A stretch of DNA of 64,000 nucleotides. It comes from an uncultured SAR86 cluster bacterium (GTDB lineage: Bacteria; Pseudomonadota; Gammaproteobacteria; Magnimaribacterales; D2472). Within the stretch, counting starts at the first letter, position 1; each line of letters begins with the position of its first letter. A program made the position numbers and the translations under genes. The DNA is taken from positions 134,299 through 198,298 of the forward strand of contig CACKEY010000002.1 of the NCBI GenBank assembly GCA_902599315.1, given 5' to 3'. The notes under the pieces are model-generated. The model searched no databases. It worked only from the letters and a program-made list of their open reading frames with translations, and was not told the origin of the DNA. Of this stretch, positions 26,934 through 36,242 are shown in pieces.

Positions 26934-27644
26934 TTAATTTAATCTAGTTAAAAGCTCCTCAGGTGAAAGATATCCTGGAAGCAACTCTCCGTTGGGTTTA
27001 ATTATAGCTGGAGTCCCCGTAATACCAATCTTTTGACCTAACATATAATGTTTTTCAACTGGATGATCTTCACATACAGATAACGCCACTTCTTTTCCTT
27101 GTTTCATTTGAGTCAGTGTTTCTTTTGGATATGAAGAACACCAAGCTGTAATAATTTTTTTGGAAGAATTAGAGTCTAATCCAGATCTTGGAAAAGCAAC
27201 ATAATTTATAGTAATACCGAGATTATTATAATCTGTAATCTCGTTATGAAATTTTCTGCAATAACCGCAATCTACATCAGTAAATATTGTTACTTTATAT
27301 TTTTCATTAGTAGCTTTAAAGCTAATGAAATCATCTCTGCCTAGTCCATTATCAAGAATTTTTTTTCGTTTTAAATTAATTTCATCTTTTGTAGTGTTCT
27401 CTAGTTGATTACCATTAATTGCATATAACTCTCCATAAAAAAAGAATTCTCCATCTTTAGACACATATAAAGGCTGCAAATCACCTATGTCGACGATATA
27501 TAAATTTTCAATTTGAGACTTCTTAATACTTTGAACTGACATACCTTCGGGTAGAACATTTAAAAGATTAGATACAATTTTTGATTCATCTGATTTTATT
27601 TCAAAAGAAAAAACTACCAAAAAAATAAAAAATAATAATTTCAT
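26934..27644 (-). CDS. dsbC: Periplasmic disulfide isomerase DsbC
   Basis: DsbC reshuffles wrong disulfides in the periplasm. The 236-residue protein has a signal peptide (residues 1 to about 18), an N-terminal dimerisation domain (EGMSVQSIKKSQIENLYIV) and a thioredoxin domain with the CGYC active site (Cys126, Cys129) and the cis-Pro in GITGTPAII. The order xerD-dsbC-hom-thrC is the same as in many gammaproteobacteria. It ends two bases before the hom start codon. Confidence 0.94.
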   Translation of the reverse strand: MKLLFFIFLVVFSFEIKSDESKIVSNLLNVLPEGMSVQSIKKSQIENLYIVDIGDLQPLYVSKDGEFFFYGELYAINGNQLENTTKDEINLKRKKILDNGLGRDDFISFKATNEKYKVTIFTDVDCGYCRKFHNEITDYNNLGITINYVAFPRSGLDSNSSKKIITAWCSSYPKETLTQMKQGKEVALSVCEDHPVEKHYMLGQKIGITGTPAIIKPNGELLPGYLSPEELLTRLN

Positions 27645-27650
27645 ATCAAT

Positions 27651-28553
27651 TTAACCTCGAGGATGATGCTCCTTTACCATATCGCTCAATCTTTGTTTTG
27701 CAATATGAGTATATATTTGAGTTGTAGATAGATCGCTATGGCCTAATAACATTTGAACCGATCTAAGGTCTGCTCCATTATTTAATAAATGTGTTGCAAA
27801 TGCATGTCTAAGGGTATGAGGTGAAACATCTTTTGAAAGTCCTGTTTTTGAGAGGTAATGTTTTATCCTATGCCAAAATGCTTGTCTAGTTAATTTCGTG
27901 CCTTGCTGACTGATAAAAAAATCCCTCGATTTAAGAGAAAGATTATTTTTTCTTCTGAATTCTATGTAATCAGAAATCCATGATAATGCATTATCTCCAA
28001 ATGGAATCATTCGTTCTTTACCACCCTTGCCCATAACTTTAATTAAAGATCTGTTTAAATCTATATTGGTATATTGCAAATTGATGAGTTCACTAATTCT
28101 AACCCCAGTAGCATACATAAGCTCAAGCATAGCTCTGTCTCTTAATCCTATGAAATTTGAGCAATCTGGTGCATTTATAAGACTGTTAACATCACTTATT
28201 GAAAGAGACTTTGGTAAAGATTTTATATTTTTTAATCCAGAAAAATTTATAACTGGATTATTTAGAACATATCTTTTTTTGCTTAAATAAATAAAAAAAT
28301 GTTTAAGCGATGAAAGCTTCCTATTTATTGATGTGTGCGATAAATTTAGGCCATGAAGTTTTTTAAGATATAGCTTAATATCATCTTCACCTGTTTTTTT
28401 TAAAACTGAATTTCTTTGGACCAAAAGCCAACTTTTAAAGGTATAACAATCAGAAGAGTAAGCTTTAATTGTATTTTCAGATAATCCTTTTTCGAGACGA
28501 AGGTTAGATAAAAAAGAATCTATGAGCTGATCCCTTTCTAAATCGGATGCCAT
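27651..28553 (-). CDS. xerD: Site-specific tyrosine recombinase XerD
   Basis: XerD with XerC resolves chromosome dimers at dif. The 300-residue protein has the N-terminal SAM-like DNA-binding domain (1-105) and the full catalytic set: Arg152 (ATGVRISEL), Lys176 (GKGGKER), His247 and Arg250 (HTLRHAFATHLL), His272 (LLGHSD) and the nucleophile Tyr281 (TTQIYTHI). XerD rather than XerC is chosen because dsbC and hom follow, the typical xerD neighbourhood. rplS ends 4 nt from its start codon side. Confidence 0.93.
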   Translation of the reverse strand: MASDLERDQLIDSFLSNLRLEKGLSENTIKAYSSDCYTFKSWLLVQRNSVLKKTGEDDIKLYLKKLHGLNLSHTSINRKLSSLKHFFIYLSKKRYVLNNPVINFSGLKNIKSLPKSLSISDVNSLINAPDCSNFIGLRDRAMLELMYATGVRISELINLQYTNIDLNRSLIKVMGKGGKERMIPFGDNALSWISDYIEFRRKNNLSLKSRDFFISQQGTKLTRQAFWHRIKHYLSKTGLSKDVSPHTLRHAFATHLLNNGADLRSVQMLLGHSDLSTTQIYTHIAKQRLSDMVKEHHPRG

Positions 28554-28557
28554 AGGA

Positions 28558-29364
28558 TTAGTCTAATCTTTCTTTGATTCTTGCAGATCTACCTGATCTT
28601 TCACGTAAATAATAGAGTTTTGCCTGCCGCACATCACCCTTTCTTTTAACCTTAATAGAATCAATCATTGGGCTATGAAGCTGGAAAGTCCTTTCAACTC
28701 CAATACCACTAGATATTTTTCTTACAATAAATGCAGAGTTTAATCCCCTACTTTTAATGTTCATTACCACCCCTTCAAATGCTTGAAGTCTAGTTCTTTC
28801 ACCTTCTTTGACTTTAACAGAGACAACAACAGTGTCTCCAGGTCTAAATGATGGTACGTCATCTCTTAATTGATTAGATTCAAAAGCTTTGATAATTTCA
28901 GCAGGAGATTTTTCATCCACTGAAATAGGAGCAGCTTCTAACTCAGGCACTTCATCAGATGTATCTTTGGAATCTGATAAAGATTCTGCCACAGGCTCTT
29001 CGACGGGCTCTTCAGCTGCGGGCTCTTCTGTCACTTCCTCTGCCACAGGCTCTTCGACGGGCTCTTCTGTCACTTCCTCTGCCACAGGCTCTTCTAATAT
29101 TGCGTCTTGATTAAAATTAGCGTCCCAAGCCTCTAGTAATTCAGCTTTAGTTAACTTTATATCTAAATCAACACCTAATTGAGCTGCTTCAGCAACAATA
29201 TCTGCTTTTTTCATTTTGGAAATCACAGATTTGGACAATTTAGTTGTTTTGGTTAAACCTAATTCGGCTGATGAACTTTCAGAATCATTATCTGATGAAT
29301 CAGCTGATCTGCCCAGTAGTCTAGAAAAAAAGCCTTTTTTCTTTGTATCTTTTGTATCGCTCAT
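28558..29364 (-). CDS. rplS: Ribosomal protein L19 with a long N-terminal extension
   Basis: Residues 153-268 are a normal bL19 ([62 protein letters not shown]), a large-subunit protein at the subunit interface. Usual length is about 115; here some 150 residues precede it. They comprise a basic amphipathic start ([12 protein letters not shown], 8-19), a Ser-rich stretch, a SAP/Rho-N-like helix pair ([16 protein letters not shown] and [11 protein letters not shown], 51-80) and a Glu/Pro/Val repeat (91-128). The start resembles the FtsY membrane-targeting sequence. No good ribosome-binding site precedes the ATG at 29364; internal starts are possible but the whole frame is open and coding-like. 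Last gene of the trmD operon. Confidence 0.93.
   Translation of the reverse strand: MSDTKDTKKKGFFSRLLGRSADSSDNDSESSSAELGLTKTTKLSKSVISKMKKADIVAEAAQLGVDLDIKLTKAELLEAWDANFNQDAILEEPVAEEVTEEPVEEPVAEEVTEEPAAEEPVEEPVAESLSDSKDTSDEVPELEAAPISVDEKSPAEIIKAFESNQLRDDVPSFRPGDTVVVSVKVKEGERTRLQAFEGVVMNIKSRGLNSAFIVRKISSGIGVERTFQLHSPMIDSIKVKRKGDVRQAKLYYLRERSGRSARIKERLD
28988..29094 (-). repeat. 39-bp tandem repeat coding the acidic repeat of L19
   Basis: A 39-bp unit stands at 29022-29060 and again, incomplete, at 29061-29094, with a further partial copy at 28988-29007. It encodes the 13-residue unit [13 protein letters not shown], repeated in frame. The near-identity at DNA level indicates recent duplication. 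Confidence 0.85.
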
Positions 29365-29384
29365 AAGTTAATGCCTGAAATGTG

Positions 29385-30116
29385 CTACAGGATAGCCTTA
29401 GATGACAATTCTTCCAAGAGTTTTTTTTGTTTTTTTGTTAATTTTATATTCCTTAAAAGTTCGGGTCTTCTCTCAAAAGTTCTAATTAGTGATTGATTAT
29501 CTCTCCATTCTTTTATTCTATTGTGATCACCAGACATTAGAACTTCTGGAACATCATAGGAATTAAAAGTTTCGGGCCTTGTAAATACTGGTCCTTTTAA
29601 AAGTCCTTGGCTAAATGAATCTTGTTCTACTGATTTTTTATTCCCTATGACTCCTGGAATAAATCTAGAAAGAGTATCTACAAGCGTTAACGCAGCAAAT
29701 TCTCCGCCGCTTAAAATATAATCTCCTACAGAAATCTCTTCATCTACGTATTGAGAAATTAATCTTTCGTCAATGCCCTCATATCTTCCACACAAAATTG
29801 TTATGTTTTTAAGTATTGATAGTTCTTTTGCTTTTTGTTGGCTTAAAAGAGTCCCTTGAGGAGATAAATTAATTACTTTTCCTAGGTTGTCTTTAGAGAT
29901 CTTCTTAATGGCATCTTCTAGAGGCTCAGCCATCAAGACCATTCCCTCTCCTCCTCCATAAGGCTTATCGTCAACCTGACCATGTTTATTTATTTGATGA
30001 TCTCGCAGATTAAAGATACTAATTTTAATATCTCCCCTATCTAAAGCTTGACCAAGCAAACCATATTTCAATGAATCAAAAATTTCTGGAAATAATGTAA
30101 TAATATTTATATTCAT
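29385..30116 (-). CDS. trmD: tRNA (guanine-N1)-methyltransferase TrmD
   Basis: TrmD methylates G37 of tRNAs to prevent +1 frameshifting. The 243-residue SPOUT protein has the N-terminal pattern NIITLFPEIFDSLKYGLLGQAL, DKPYGGGEGMVLMAEPL, the SAM-binding trefoil knot ILCGRYEGIDERLI and VGDYILSGGEFAALTLVD, and the C-terminal SGDHNRIKEWR for tRNA binding. Third gene of rpsP-rimM-trmD-rplS, with short gaps of 3 nt upstream and 20 nt downstream. Confidence 0.97.
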   Translation of the reverse strand: MNINIITLFPEIFDSLKYGLLGQALDRGDIKISIFNLRDHQINKHGQVDDKPYGGGEGMVLMAEPLEDAIKKISKDNLGKVINLSPQGTLLSQQKAKELSILKNITILCGRYEGIDERLISQYVDEEISVGDYILSGGEFAALTLVDTLSRFIPGVIGNKKSVEQDSFSQGLLKGPVFTRPETFNSYDVPEVLMSGDHNRIKEWRDNQSLIRTFERRPELLRNIKLTKKQKKLLEELSSKAIL

Positions 30117-30119
30117 AAA

Positions 30120-30650
30120 TTAATAATCTTCTTGCCAGTCTACAAGAATCGAATTTTCTTTTTTATTAATTGAAATAATGACTCTATTTTTAATAAATGG
30201 AATTAAAAGAGTTTTATTTTTTTTCTGAACCTTAAGAACATCGTTTGCCCCAAAATTGTCTACTCTATCAACATTTCCAAGATGTTGACCCTCAAGATTA
30301 AGAACCTGCATTTTTTCTAACTCAAACCAATATGCTTCATTTTTTTCCAATTCTGGAAGCTCGGATTTAAGAACATATATATCTTTTTGCCCAAATGATT
30401 TAATACCCTCAATGTCATCAATAGATTTCAATTTAGCAATAATATTGTTATTGCTTTTTTTAATGTACTCAAAAAATATTTCTTCCATTGTGCATGGTTG
30501 AAGTGAGAAGAATTTTTTAAATGATGTGAGGGTTTCTAATTTTTCAGCAAATGATCTTAGGAAGAATTCTCCTTTTAAACCTCTGGTCTTGCCTATCTTT
30601 GCGATAAGAACAAATAGTGATTTATCTATCGAACTATTTTTTTTCATCAT
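30120..30650 (-). CDS. rimM: 16S rRNA processing protein RimM
   Basis: RimM helps mature the 30S head domain. The 176-residue protein starts [23 protein letters not shown] (the conserved GKxxGxxGE pattern) and ends in a PRC-barrel ([36 protein letters not shown]). It overlaps the end of rpsP by 17 nt. Two ATG codons are side by side (30650, 30647); either could serve. Confidence 0.94.
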   Translation of the reverse strand: MMKKNSSIDKSLFVLIAKIGKTRGLKGEFFLRSFAEKLETLTSFKKFFSLQPCTMEEIFFEYIKKSNNNIIAKLKSIDDIEGIKSFGQKDIYVLKSELPELEKNEAYWFELEKMQVLNLEGQHLGNVDRVDNFGANDVLKVQKKNKTLLIPFIKNRVIISINKKENSILVDWQEDY

Positions 30651-31152
30651 CTGAAGACTCTTCTTCAGATTCTTCTGTTGGAGCTTCTTCTGCAGGGGCT
30701 TCTTCAGCGGCGGCCTCTTCTGCTGGAGCTTCTTCTTCTGCAGGGGCTTCTTCAGCGGCGGCCTCTTCTGCTGGAGCTTCTTCTACTTTTGCTTCCTCAG
30801 CTTCTTTAGCTTGTGCCTCTAGCTCAGCAACTTTTTTTTCCTTAATTAGATCTTTCTTTTTTTGTCTTCTATCTTTTTTTCTTTTTAACTTTTCATGCAA
30901 TTCATCTGAGGAGAGTCTTGCATCTTTAGCGAGTTCATTTACCTTGTCAGAAAGTTGGGCTCCTTGAGCGATCCAGTGATCTAATCGTTCAATATTAAAT
31001 CTCATCCTTTCTTCAGATCCCTTCGCTGAAGGATTGAAAAAACCTAGACGCTCTATAAAGGCTCCATCTCTAGGTTTTCTGGAATCAGCAACCGTTATAA
31101 AATAATAAGGGTTTTTTTTGGCTCCACTTTTTGCAAGTCTTACTATTACCAT
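30634..31152 (-). CDS. rpsP: Ribosomal protein S16 with a charged C-terminal extension
   Basis: Residues 1-82 are a normal bS16 ([57 protein letters not shown]), a 30S body protein. E. coli S16 ends at 82 residues; this one continues to 172. The extension begins with a strongly basic helix ([19 protein letters not shown], about 89-107), then a Glu/Ala-rich segment and a repeat of [16 protein letters not shown], ending in an acidic [10 protein letters not shown] tail. First gene of the operon with rimM, trmD and rplS. Short Lys- or acid-rich S16 tails exist elsewhere, but this length is unusual. Confidence 0.94.
   Translation of the reverse strand: MVIVRLAKSGAKKNPYYFITVADSRKPRDGAFIERLGFFNPSAKGSEERMRFNIERLDHWIAQGAQLSDKVNELAKDARLSSDELHEKLKRKKDRRQKKKDLIKEKKVAELEAQAKEAEEAKVEEAPAEEAAAEEAPAEEEAPAEEAAAEEAPAEEAPTEESEEESSDDEKK
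30683..30775 (-). repeat. 45/48-bp tandem repeat coding the acidic tail of S16
   Basis: A 45-bp unit (30683-30727) is followed by a copy with one extra TTC triplet (30728-30775). It encodes [15 protein letters not shown]-type repeats in frame. Near-identical copies point to recent duplication or slippage. Confidence 0.85.
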
Positions 31153-31253
31153 AAAAATTAATTATTGTATCTTTAGAAAAGTTTGTATTTTAGGTTAAGC
31201 TTGAAGAATTTGATAGTGTTAATATATAAAGATTACAAAAAAAGAATTTACTA

Positions 31254-31817
31254 GTGTTATTCCCTTTTACTACATTAACAGCGCTTATTGGATATTTTAT
31301 ATCCAGAGCTACTCTAAAATCTTCTAAACAGGTCTACATAGGTTTATTTTTGGCCTTAGTATTAATTCTCACTCTTATGATCTATGAAGAAGGCGTATCT
31401 TTGCGTGCAACACATCTATCTGCAACAAGCTTCAGTATTGTGATATTAATTGTTACATTTTTTGAAACAACTCTTTTAGAAAGACACATAACAATGATAA
31501 AAAAAGGAGAAATTGGCTCAAATTCTAAATCTGTTGAAAGAGAATATAATGAAATATTTTTGTTGATTGGTAGCGGGCTTTTAGGCTTAATTCTATCTCT
31601 TATCTCAGGCTTTATGGTGATTGGAGAAGTTGAGATAGAATTAATCTTTAAAATTATTTTTACTTCATTTGCATTAATTGTTTATATGCTGACATTTTTA
31701 GGAGTAAAATACGCAAACTTAAAGGTAAGATACGCGGTAAGAGGAACTATTCTTTCTTTTGCGATGGTGCTCTTAGCTTATTTTGGTAATTCAATTATAT
31801 TAATTAACTACATATAA
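31254..31817 (+). CDS. Inner-membrane protein, shortened CcsA/YpjD-like
   Basis: A 187-residue integral membrane protein with about six hydrophobic segments. Its C-terminal half (LLIGSGLLGLILSLISGFM, then VKYANLKVRYAVRGTILSFAMVLLAYFG) resembles E. coli YpjD, a CcsA-type membrane protein encoded next to the corB-like gene and the trmD operon. YpjD has 263 residues, so an internal or N-terminal part is missing, and the CcsA tryptophan-rich heme motif is not seen. Start is GTG at 31254. It is followed after 6 nt by the CNNM/CBS gene and is divergent from rpsP. The function is unknown; the link rests on context and the C-terminal pattern. Confidence 0.75.
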   Translation: MLFPFTTLTALIGYFISRATLKSSKQVYIGLFLALVLILTLMIYEEGVSLRATHLSATSFSIVILIVTFFETTLLERHITMIKKGEIGSNSKSVEREYNEIFLLIGSGLLGLILSLISGFMVIGEVEIELIFKIIFTSFALIVYMLTFLGVKYANLKVRYAVRGTILSFAMVLLAYFGNSIILINYI

Positions 31818-31823
31818 ATCTTC

Positions 31824-33086
31824 TTGGGCACTAACTCTCTCTCTTTTTTATTAATTGTACTTATTGTACTTTTAATCTTTTCTGCCTTCTCATCAGGGTC
31901 TGAAACTGGAATGATGGCGTCTAATAAAGTTAAATTACGAAATTTGTCTAAAGGTGCAAAGGGTGCAAAAAGAGCTTTAAAATTACTTCAAAGACCAGAT
32001 ATTTTACTCTCATCTATATTGATCGGAAATAACTTTGCAAATATTCTTGCTTCAGCAATAGTAACGATAATAATGATAGATTATTTTGATGGGAATGTTT
32101 TAATTGGATCAATTATTTTGACATTAGTCATATTAATCTTCTCAGAAATTACTCCAAAAACAATTGCGAGTGTTTATCCGGAAAATTTTGCTACTAAATC
32201 TTCTTGGCTTTTGAAGTTACTGGTTATTATTTTTAAGCCTTTAGTTTGGTTAACAAATATTGTTAGCTCAAGAATTCTTAGGATTTTTAATGTTGATCCT
32301 CTAGGATCAGCTTCAAATGATGATCTGAATACAGATGAATTAAGAACGCTTTTAGATGAGCATGGTGATTTAATACCTAATCAATCTCGGGAGATGCTTT
32401 CATCAATCTTAGGAATGGAGGAATTAACTGTTGAAGATATTATGACACCTCATGCAGAGATTATTGGAATAGACGTCACAGAAAGCGTAAGCGCTGCAAA
32501 AGAAATTATTAAATCATCATATTACAGCAAGCTTCCAGTTTTCAAAGGATCTATTGATAGCATTATCGGAGTGCTTCATCTTAAAGATTCGCATCAATTT
32601 TTAGAAGCGCTTAAAGGTGGCACTAATGTAAAAGATCTATTATTTGAAAGTACATTTATATCTCAGAGTACTACTATCTCAATGCAGCTTAATAAATTCC
32701 AACAACAAGATAATAATCTCTCTTTAGTTGTTGATGAGTATGGTGAAATCCAAGGATTGCTAACGTTAGAGGATATCTTTACGGAAATAGTAGGAAAATT
32801 TGGTGGCGAGAAAGAAGAATTAGAGAGAGAATTTACTAAGCTTAAAGACGGTTCAATTTTAACCGATGGAAATTCAAAAATTAGAGATTTGAATAATTAC
32901 GTGAATTGGGAAATTCCAGAAGAAAGCTCCAAGACAATTAATGGCCTAATAACTGAATATCTTGATCAAATTCCACAAGCAAATTTATGCATTGAAATAG
33001 ATGCATATAGATTTGAGATTTTAGAGTTGGAGGATAATTTAATTTCTAAAATTAAAATTAAAAAGGGAGCTAAAGCTCCCTTGTAA
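31824..33086 (+). CDS. CNNM/CBS-domain protein, CorB/CorC (HlyC) family
   Basis: A 420-residue membrane protein of the kind linked to Mg2+/Co2+ transport. The N-terminal CNNM domain (about 1-180) has SAFSSGSETGMMASNKVKLRNLS and IFSEITPKTIASVYPE; a CBS pair follows (VEDIMTPHAEI and LVVDEYGEIQGLLTLEDIFTEIVG), then the C-terminal CorC_HlyC domain. This matches E. coli YfjD/CorB, next to ypjD. Start codon TTG at 31824 with no clear ribosome-binding site, so the exact N-terminus is uncertain. A strong hairpin overlaps its stop codon. Confidence 0.9.
   Translation: MGTNSLSFLLIVLIVLLIFSAFSSGSETGMMASNKVKLRNLSKGAKGAKRALKLLQRPDILLSSILIGNNFANILASAIVTIIMIDYFDGNVLIGSIILTLVILIFSEITPKTIASVYPENFATKSSWLLKLLVIIFKPLVWLTNIVSSRILRIFNVDPLGSASNDDLNTDELRTLLDEHGDLIPNQSREMLSSILGMEELTVEDIMTPHAEIIGIDVTESVSAAKEIIKSSYYSKLPVFKGSIDSIIGVLHLKDSHQFLEALKGGTNVKDLLFESTFISQSTTISMQLNKFQQQDNNLSLVVDEYGEIQGLLTLEDIFTEIVGKFGGEKEELEREFTKLKDGSILTDGNSKIRDLNNYVNWEIPEESSKTINGLITEYLDQIPQANLCIEIDAYRFEILELEDNLISKIKIKKGAKAPL
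33063..33082 (+). terminator. Intrinsic terminator after the CNNM/CBS gene
   Basis: A 9-bp GC-rich stem (AAGGGAGCT / AGCTCCCTT) with a 2-nt spacer is followed by GTAATTTTTAATT. It overlaps the last codons of the gene and separates it from the convergent PuuD-like gene. Confidence 0.8.
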
Positions 33087-33100
33087 TTTTTAATTCTGGT

Positions 33101-33736
33101 TTACAAAAGATCAGTAATTAATTTAAAAATAATCGCCAAAATAAAAGACGAAGTAATAACTGCTCTCACACTCGCAATAGGTGGCAGCATTTTTCCCCAT
33201 ATTGCATTTGCTTCAATGGCAAAAATTATTATAAGTCCTAAGATAAGGCTGGTGCTGCTCCAACTATCAAATGCAATGTAAGAACCGGCAGCGTGAGCCG
33301 AATAAACCATATACATTAACATTGGTACTGAAAACAAAGTATTTGTTCTAGACGCTAAACCAGCTTTTGCTGCAGCAACTGCAACATCACCCTCTTTCAT
33401 TCCGAGCACAATTTTTTGATTTCTCCATATAATGCCCCAGACATTGAGCATCATAATAGTTCCCATGGTTGCTCCGAGTAAGATTTCAGTCCCAATTCTT
33501 ACGGTAATTTGATAAAAAAGTATTAGTCCTGTTAGGAAAGTAAAAAATGCAGCCCATCTAAACCACCAAAGTGCATTTGGAGCTAATTTTTTCATAACAT
33601 CTGCCTTAGCTTCAGGATCAGCGACTTTAACGTATTCTGTTTGAACGAAATTAAAATAATATAGAAGTCCAATCCATGCTATTCCAAAAAGAACATGAAA
33701 TGATCTAAAAAAAGCTTGGTCAGTAAATAATTCCAT
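33101..33736 (-). CDS. PuuD-like (urate oxidase N-terminal) membrane protein, no cytochrome domain
   Basis: A 211-residue protein with about six membrane helices. The start, FFRSFHVLFGIAWIGLLYYFNFVQTEYVK, and PNALWWFRWAAFFTFLTGLILF match the N-terminal membrane domain of bacterial PuuD (Urate_ox_N family). Full PuuD ends in a cytochrome c domain with CxxCH; that is absent here. Such stand-alone domains are common in marine bacteria and their role is not known; His in SFHVLFG may bind heme. It lies between two strong terminators, so it is probably transcribed alone. Confidence 0.82.
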   Translation of the reverse strand: MELFTDQAFFRSFHVLFGIAWIGLLYYFNFVQTEYVKVADPEAKADVMKKLAPNALWWFRWAAFFTFLTGLILFYQITVRIGTEILLGATMGTIMMLNVWGIIWRNQKIVLGMKEGDVAVAAAKAGLASRTNTLFSVPMLMYMVYSAHAAGSYIAFDSWSSTSLILGLIIIFAIEANAIWGKMLPPIASVRAVITSSFILAIIFKLITDLL

Positions 33737-33795
33737 TAATACTCCTCTAAAGTGTGGTAGTTATATATTAATGCAAATTATCTGTTAAATCTAAT

Positions 33796-33824
33796 AAAAA
33801 AACGGGGATAAATCCCCGTTTTTT
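33796..33824 (-). terminator. Strong bidirectional terminator after groEL
   Basis: A-rich flank, 9-bp stem AACGGGGAT / ATCCCCGTT with a 2-nt spacer, and a T-rich flank make a symmetrical terminator 20 nt past the groEL stop codon. It ends the groESL transcript before the PuuD-like gene. Confidence 0.92.
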
Positions 33825-33843
33825 AAATGAAAATGACTCGACC

Positions 33844-35505
<1,662 letters not shown>

Positions 35506-35527
35506 CTAATAGTTAATAAATAAATGT

Positions 35528-35815
35528 TTAACTGAAAATGCCGTAAATATCACTTTCACTAAGAATAAGATATTCATCGCCATCAATTTTTACTTCATTG
35601 CCGCCGTATTGACCAAATATTACTAAATCGCCTACTTTGACCCCCATTGGAGAAACATCTCCATTTTCCTGTCTTTTTCCAGGACCGACCGCCACAACTT
35701 CACCTTGAGAAGGTTTTTCTGTTGCAGAGCCAGGTAGAACAATTCCCCCAGGAGTGGTTTGCTCTTCATCTGTTCTTTTAACTAAAACTTTATCGTGTAA
35801 AGGTTTCAATTTCAT
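35528..35815 (-). CDS. groS: Co-chaperonin GroES
   Basis: GroES caps the GroEL ring. The 95-residue protein has the start [14 protein letters not shown], the mobile loop ([22 protein letters not shown]-like) and the C-terminal [14 protein letters not shown] good AGGAG lies just upstream of the ATG at 35815. groEL follows in the same operon. Confidence 0.98.
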   Translation of the reverse strand: MKLKPLHDKVLVKRTDEEQTTPGGIVLPGSATEKPSQGEVVAVGPGKRQENGDVSPMGVKVGDLVIFGQYGGNEVKIDGDEYLILSESDIYGIFS

Positions 35816-35867
35816 TGTATTTCTCCTAATTAAAATAACAATAACTCTATAAATTAAAGTTATGGAT

Positions 35868-35896
35868 TATTTAGGGTTTAAAAATCCTAATTCAAT
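35868..35896 (-). promoter_or_regulatory. Possible sigma-32 promoter of groESL
   Basis: On the minus strand ATTGAA (35896-35891) is followed after 14 nt by CCCTAAAT (35876-35869). The sigma-32 consensus is CTTGAA, 12-15 nt, CCCATnTA. It lies about 55 nt upstream of the groES start, partly inside the end of the vanZ-like gene. I see no CIRCE element. The match is good but not perfect. Confidence 0.5.
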
Positions 35897-36242
35897 ACTT
35901 AGGATATAAATTCTTAAAAATTTTAATAATCATTAATCCCGCTATTATCCCTACGAAATCTGCAAAAATATCTAGATATTCAAAGGATCGATATGGTAAA
36001 AACCTTTGAACTATCTCTATCAAAATTCCGTAGGCGAGGACTATAACATAAACATGCAAATCCTTGGATAAAATTCGACTAAGCCATGTAATAAGAGTGA
36101 GATAGGTGAAACAGAGAAAATGTAATGCCTTATCTAAAAAATTAGGTGAGGATTCAAGATTAACTTCGTGTATAGAAAGAGTGGTAATTATAGTGACTGA
36201 TATTAGAAGTATGATTTTAAAACTAAACTGAACGATCCGCAT
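35892..36242 (-). CDS. VanZ-family membrane protein
   Basis: A 116-residue protein with about four membrane helices: 8-24, 41-57, 64-80 and 90-108. The pattern DKALHFLCFTYLTLITW, then ILIEIVQRFLPYRSFEYLDIFADFVGIIAGL is the VanZ-like fold (conserved Asp-Lys-His and E..Q...P.R....D...N/D..G). Molecular role unknown; a cell-envelope function is assumed. It overlaps the end of ampG by 20 nt on the same strand, so it belongs to the ampD-ampG transcript. Confidence 0.85.
   Translation of the reverse strand: MRIVQFSFKIILLISVTIITTLSIHEVNLESSPNFLDKALHFLCFTYLTLITWLSRILSKDLHVYVIVLAYGILIEIVQRFLPYRSFEYLDIFADFVGIIAGLMIIKIFKNLYPKY

Noticed and set aside
26462-26947. 161-codon open frame opposite hom
   Set aside because: hom is complete and well conserved on the minus strand; this frame has biased, non-protein-like composition.
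28988-29094. CRISPR-like repeats
   Set aside because: Repeats are contiguous, in frame within rplS and have no unique spacers.
28889-29110. Open frame on the plus strand rich in Ser, Thr and Gly
   Set aside because: It is the antisense of the L19 acidic repeat; the low-complexity composition is a by-product of the repeat.
30617-30967. Open frame on the plus strand, Ser/Ala-rich
   Set aside because: Antisense of the S16 acidic tail repeat; no start context and no family resemblance.
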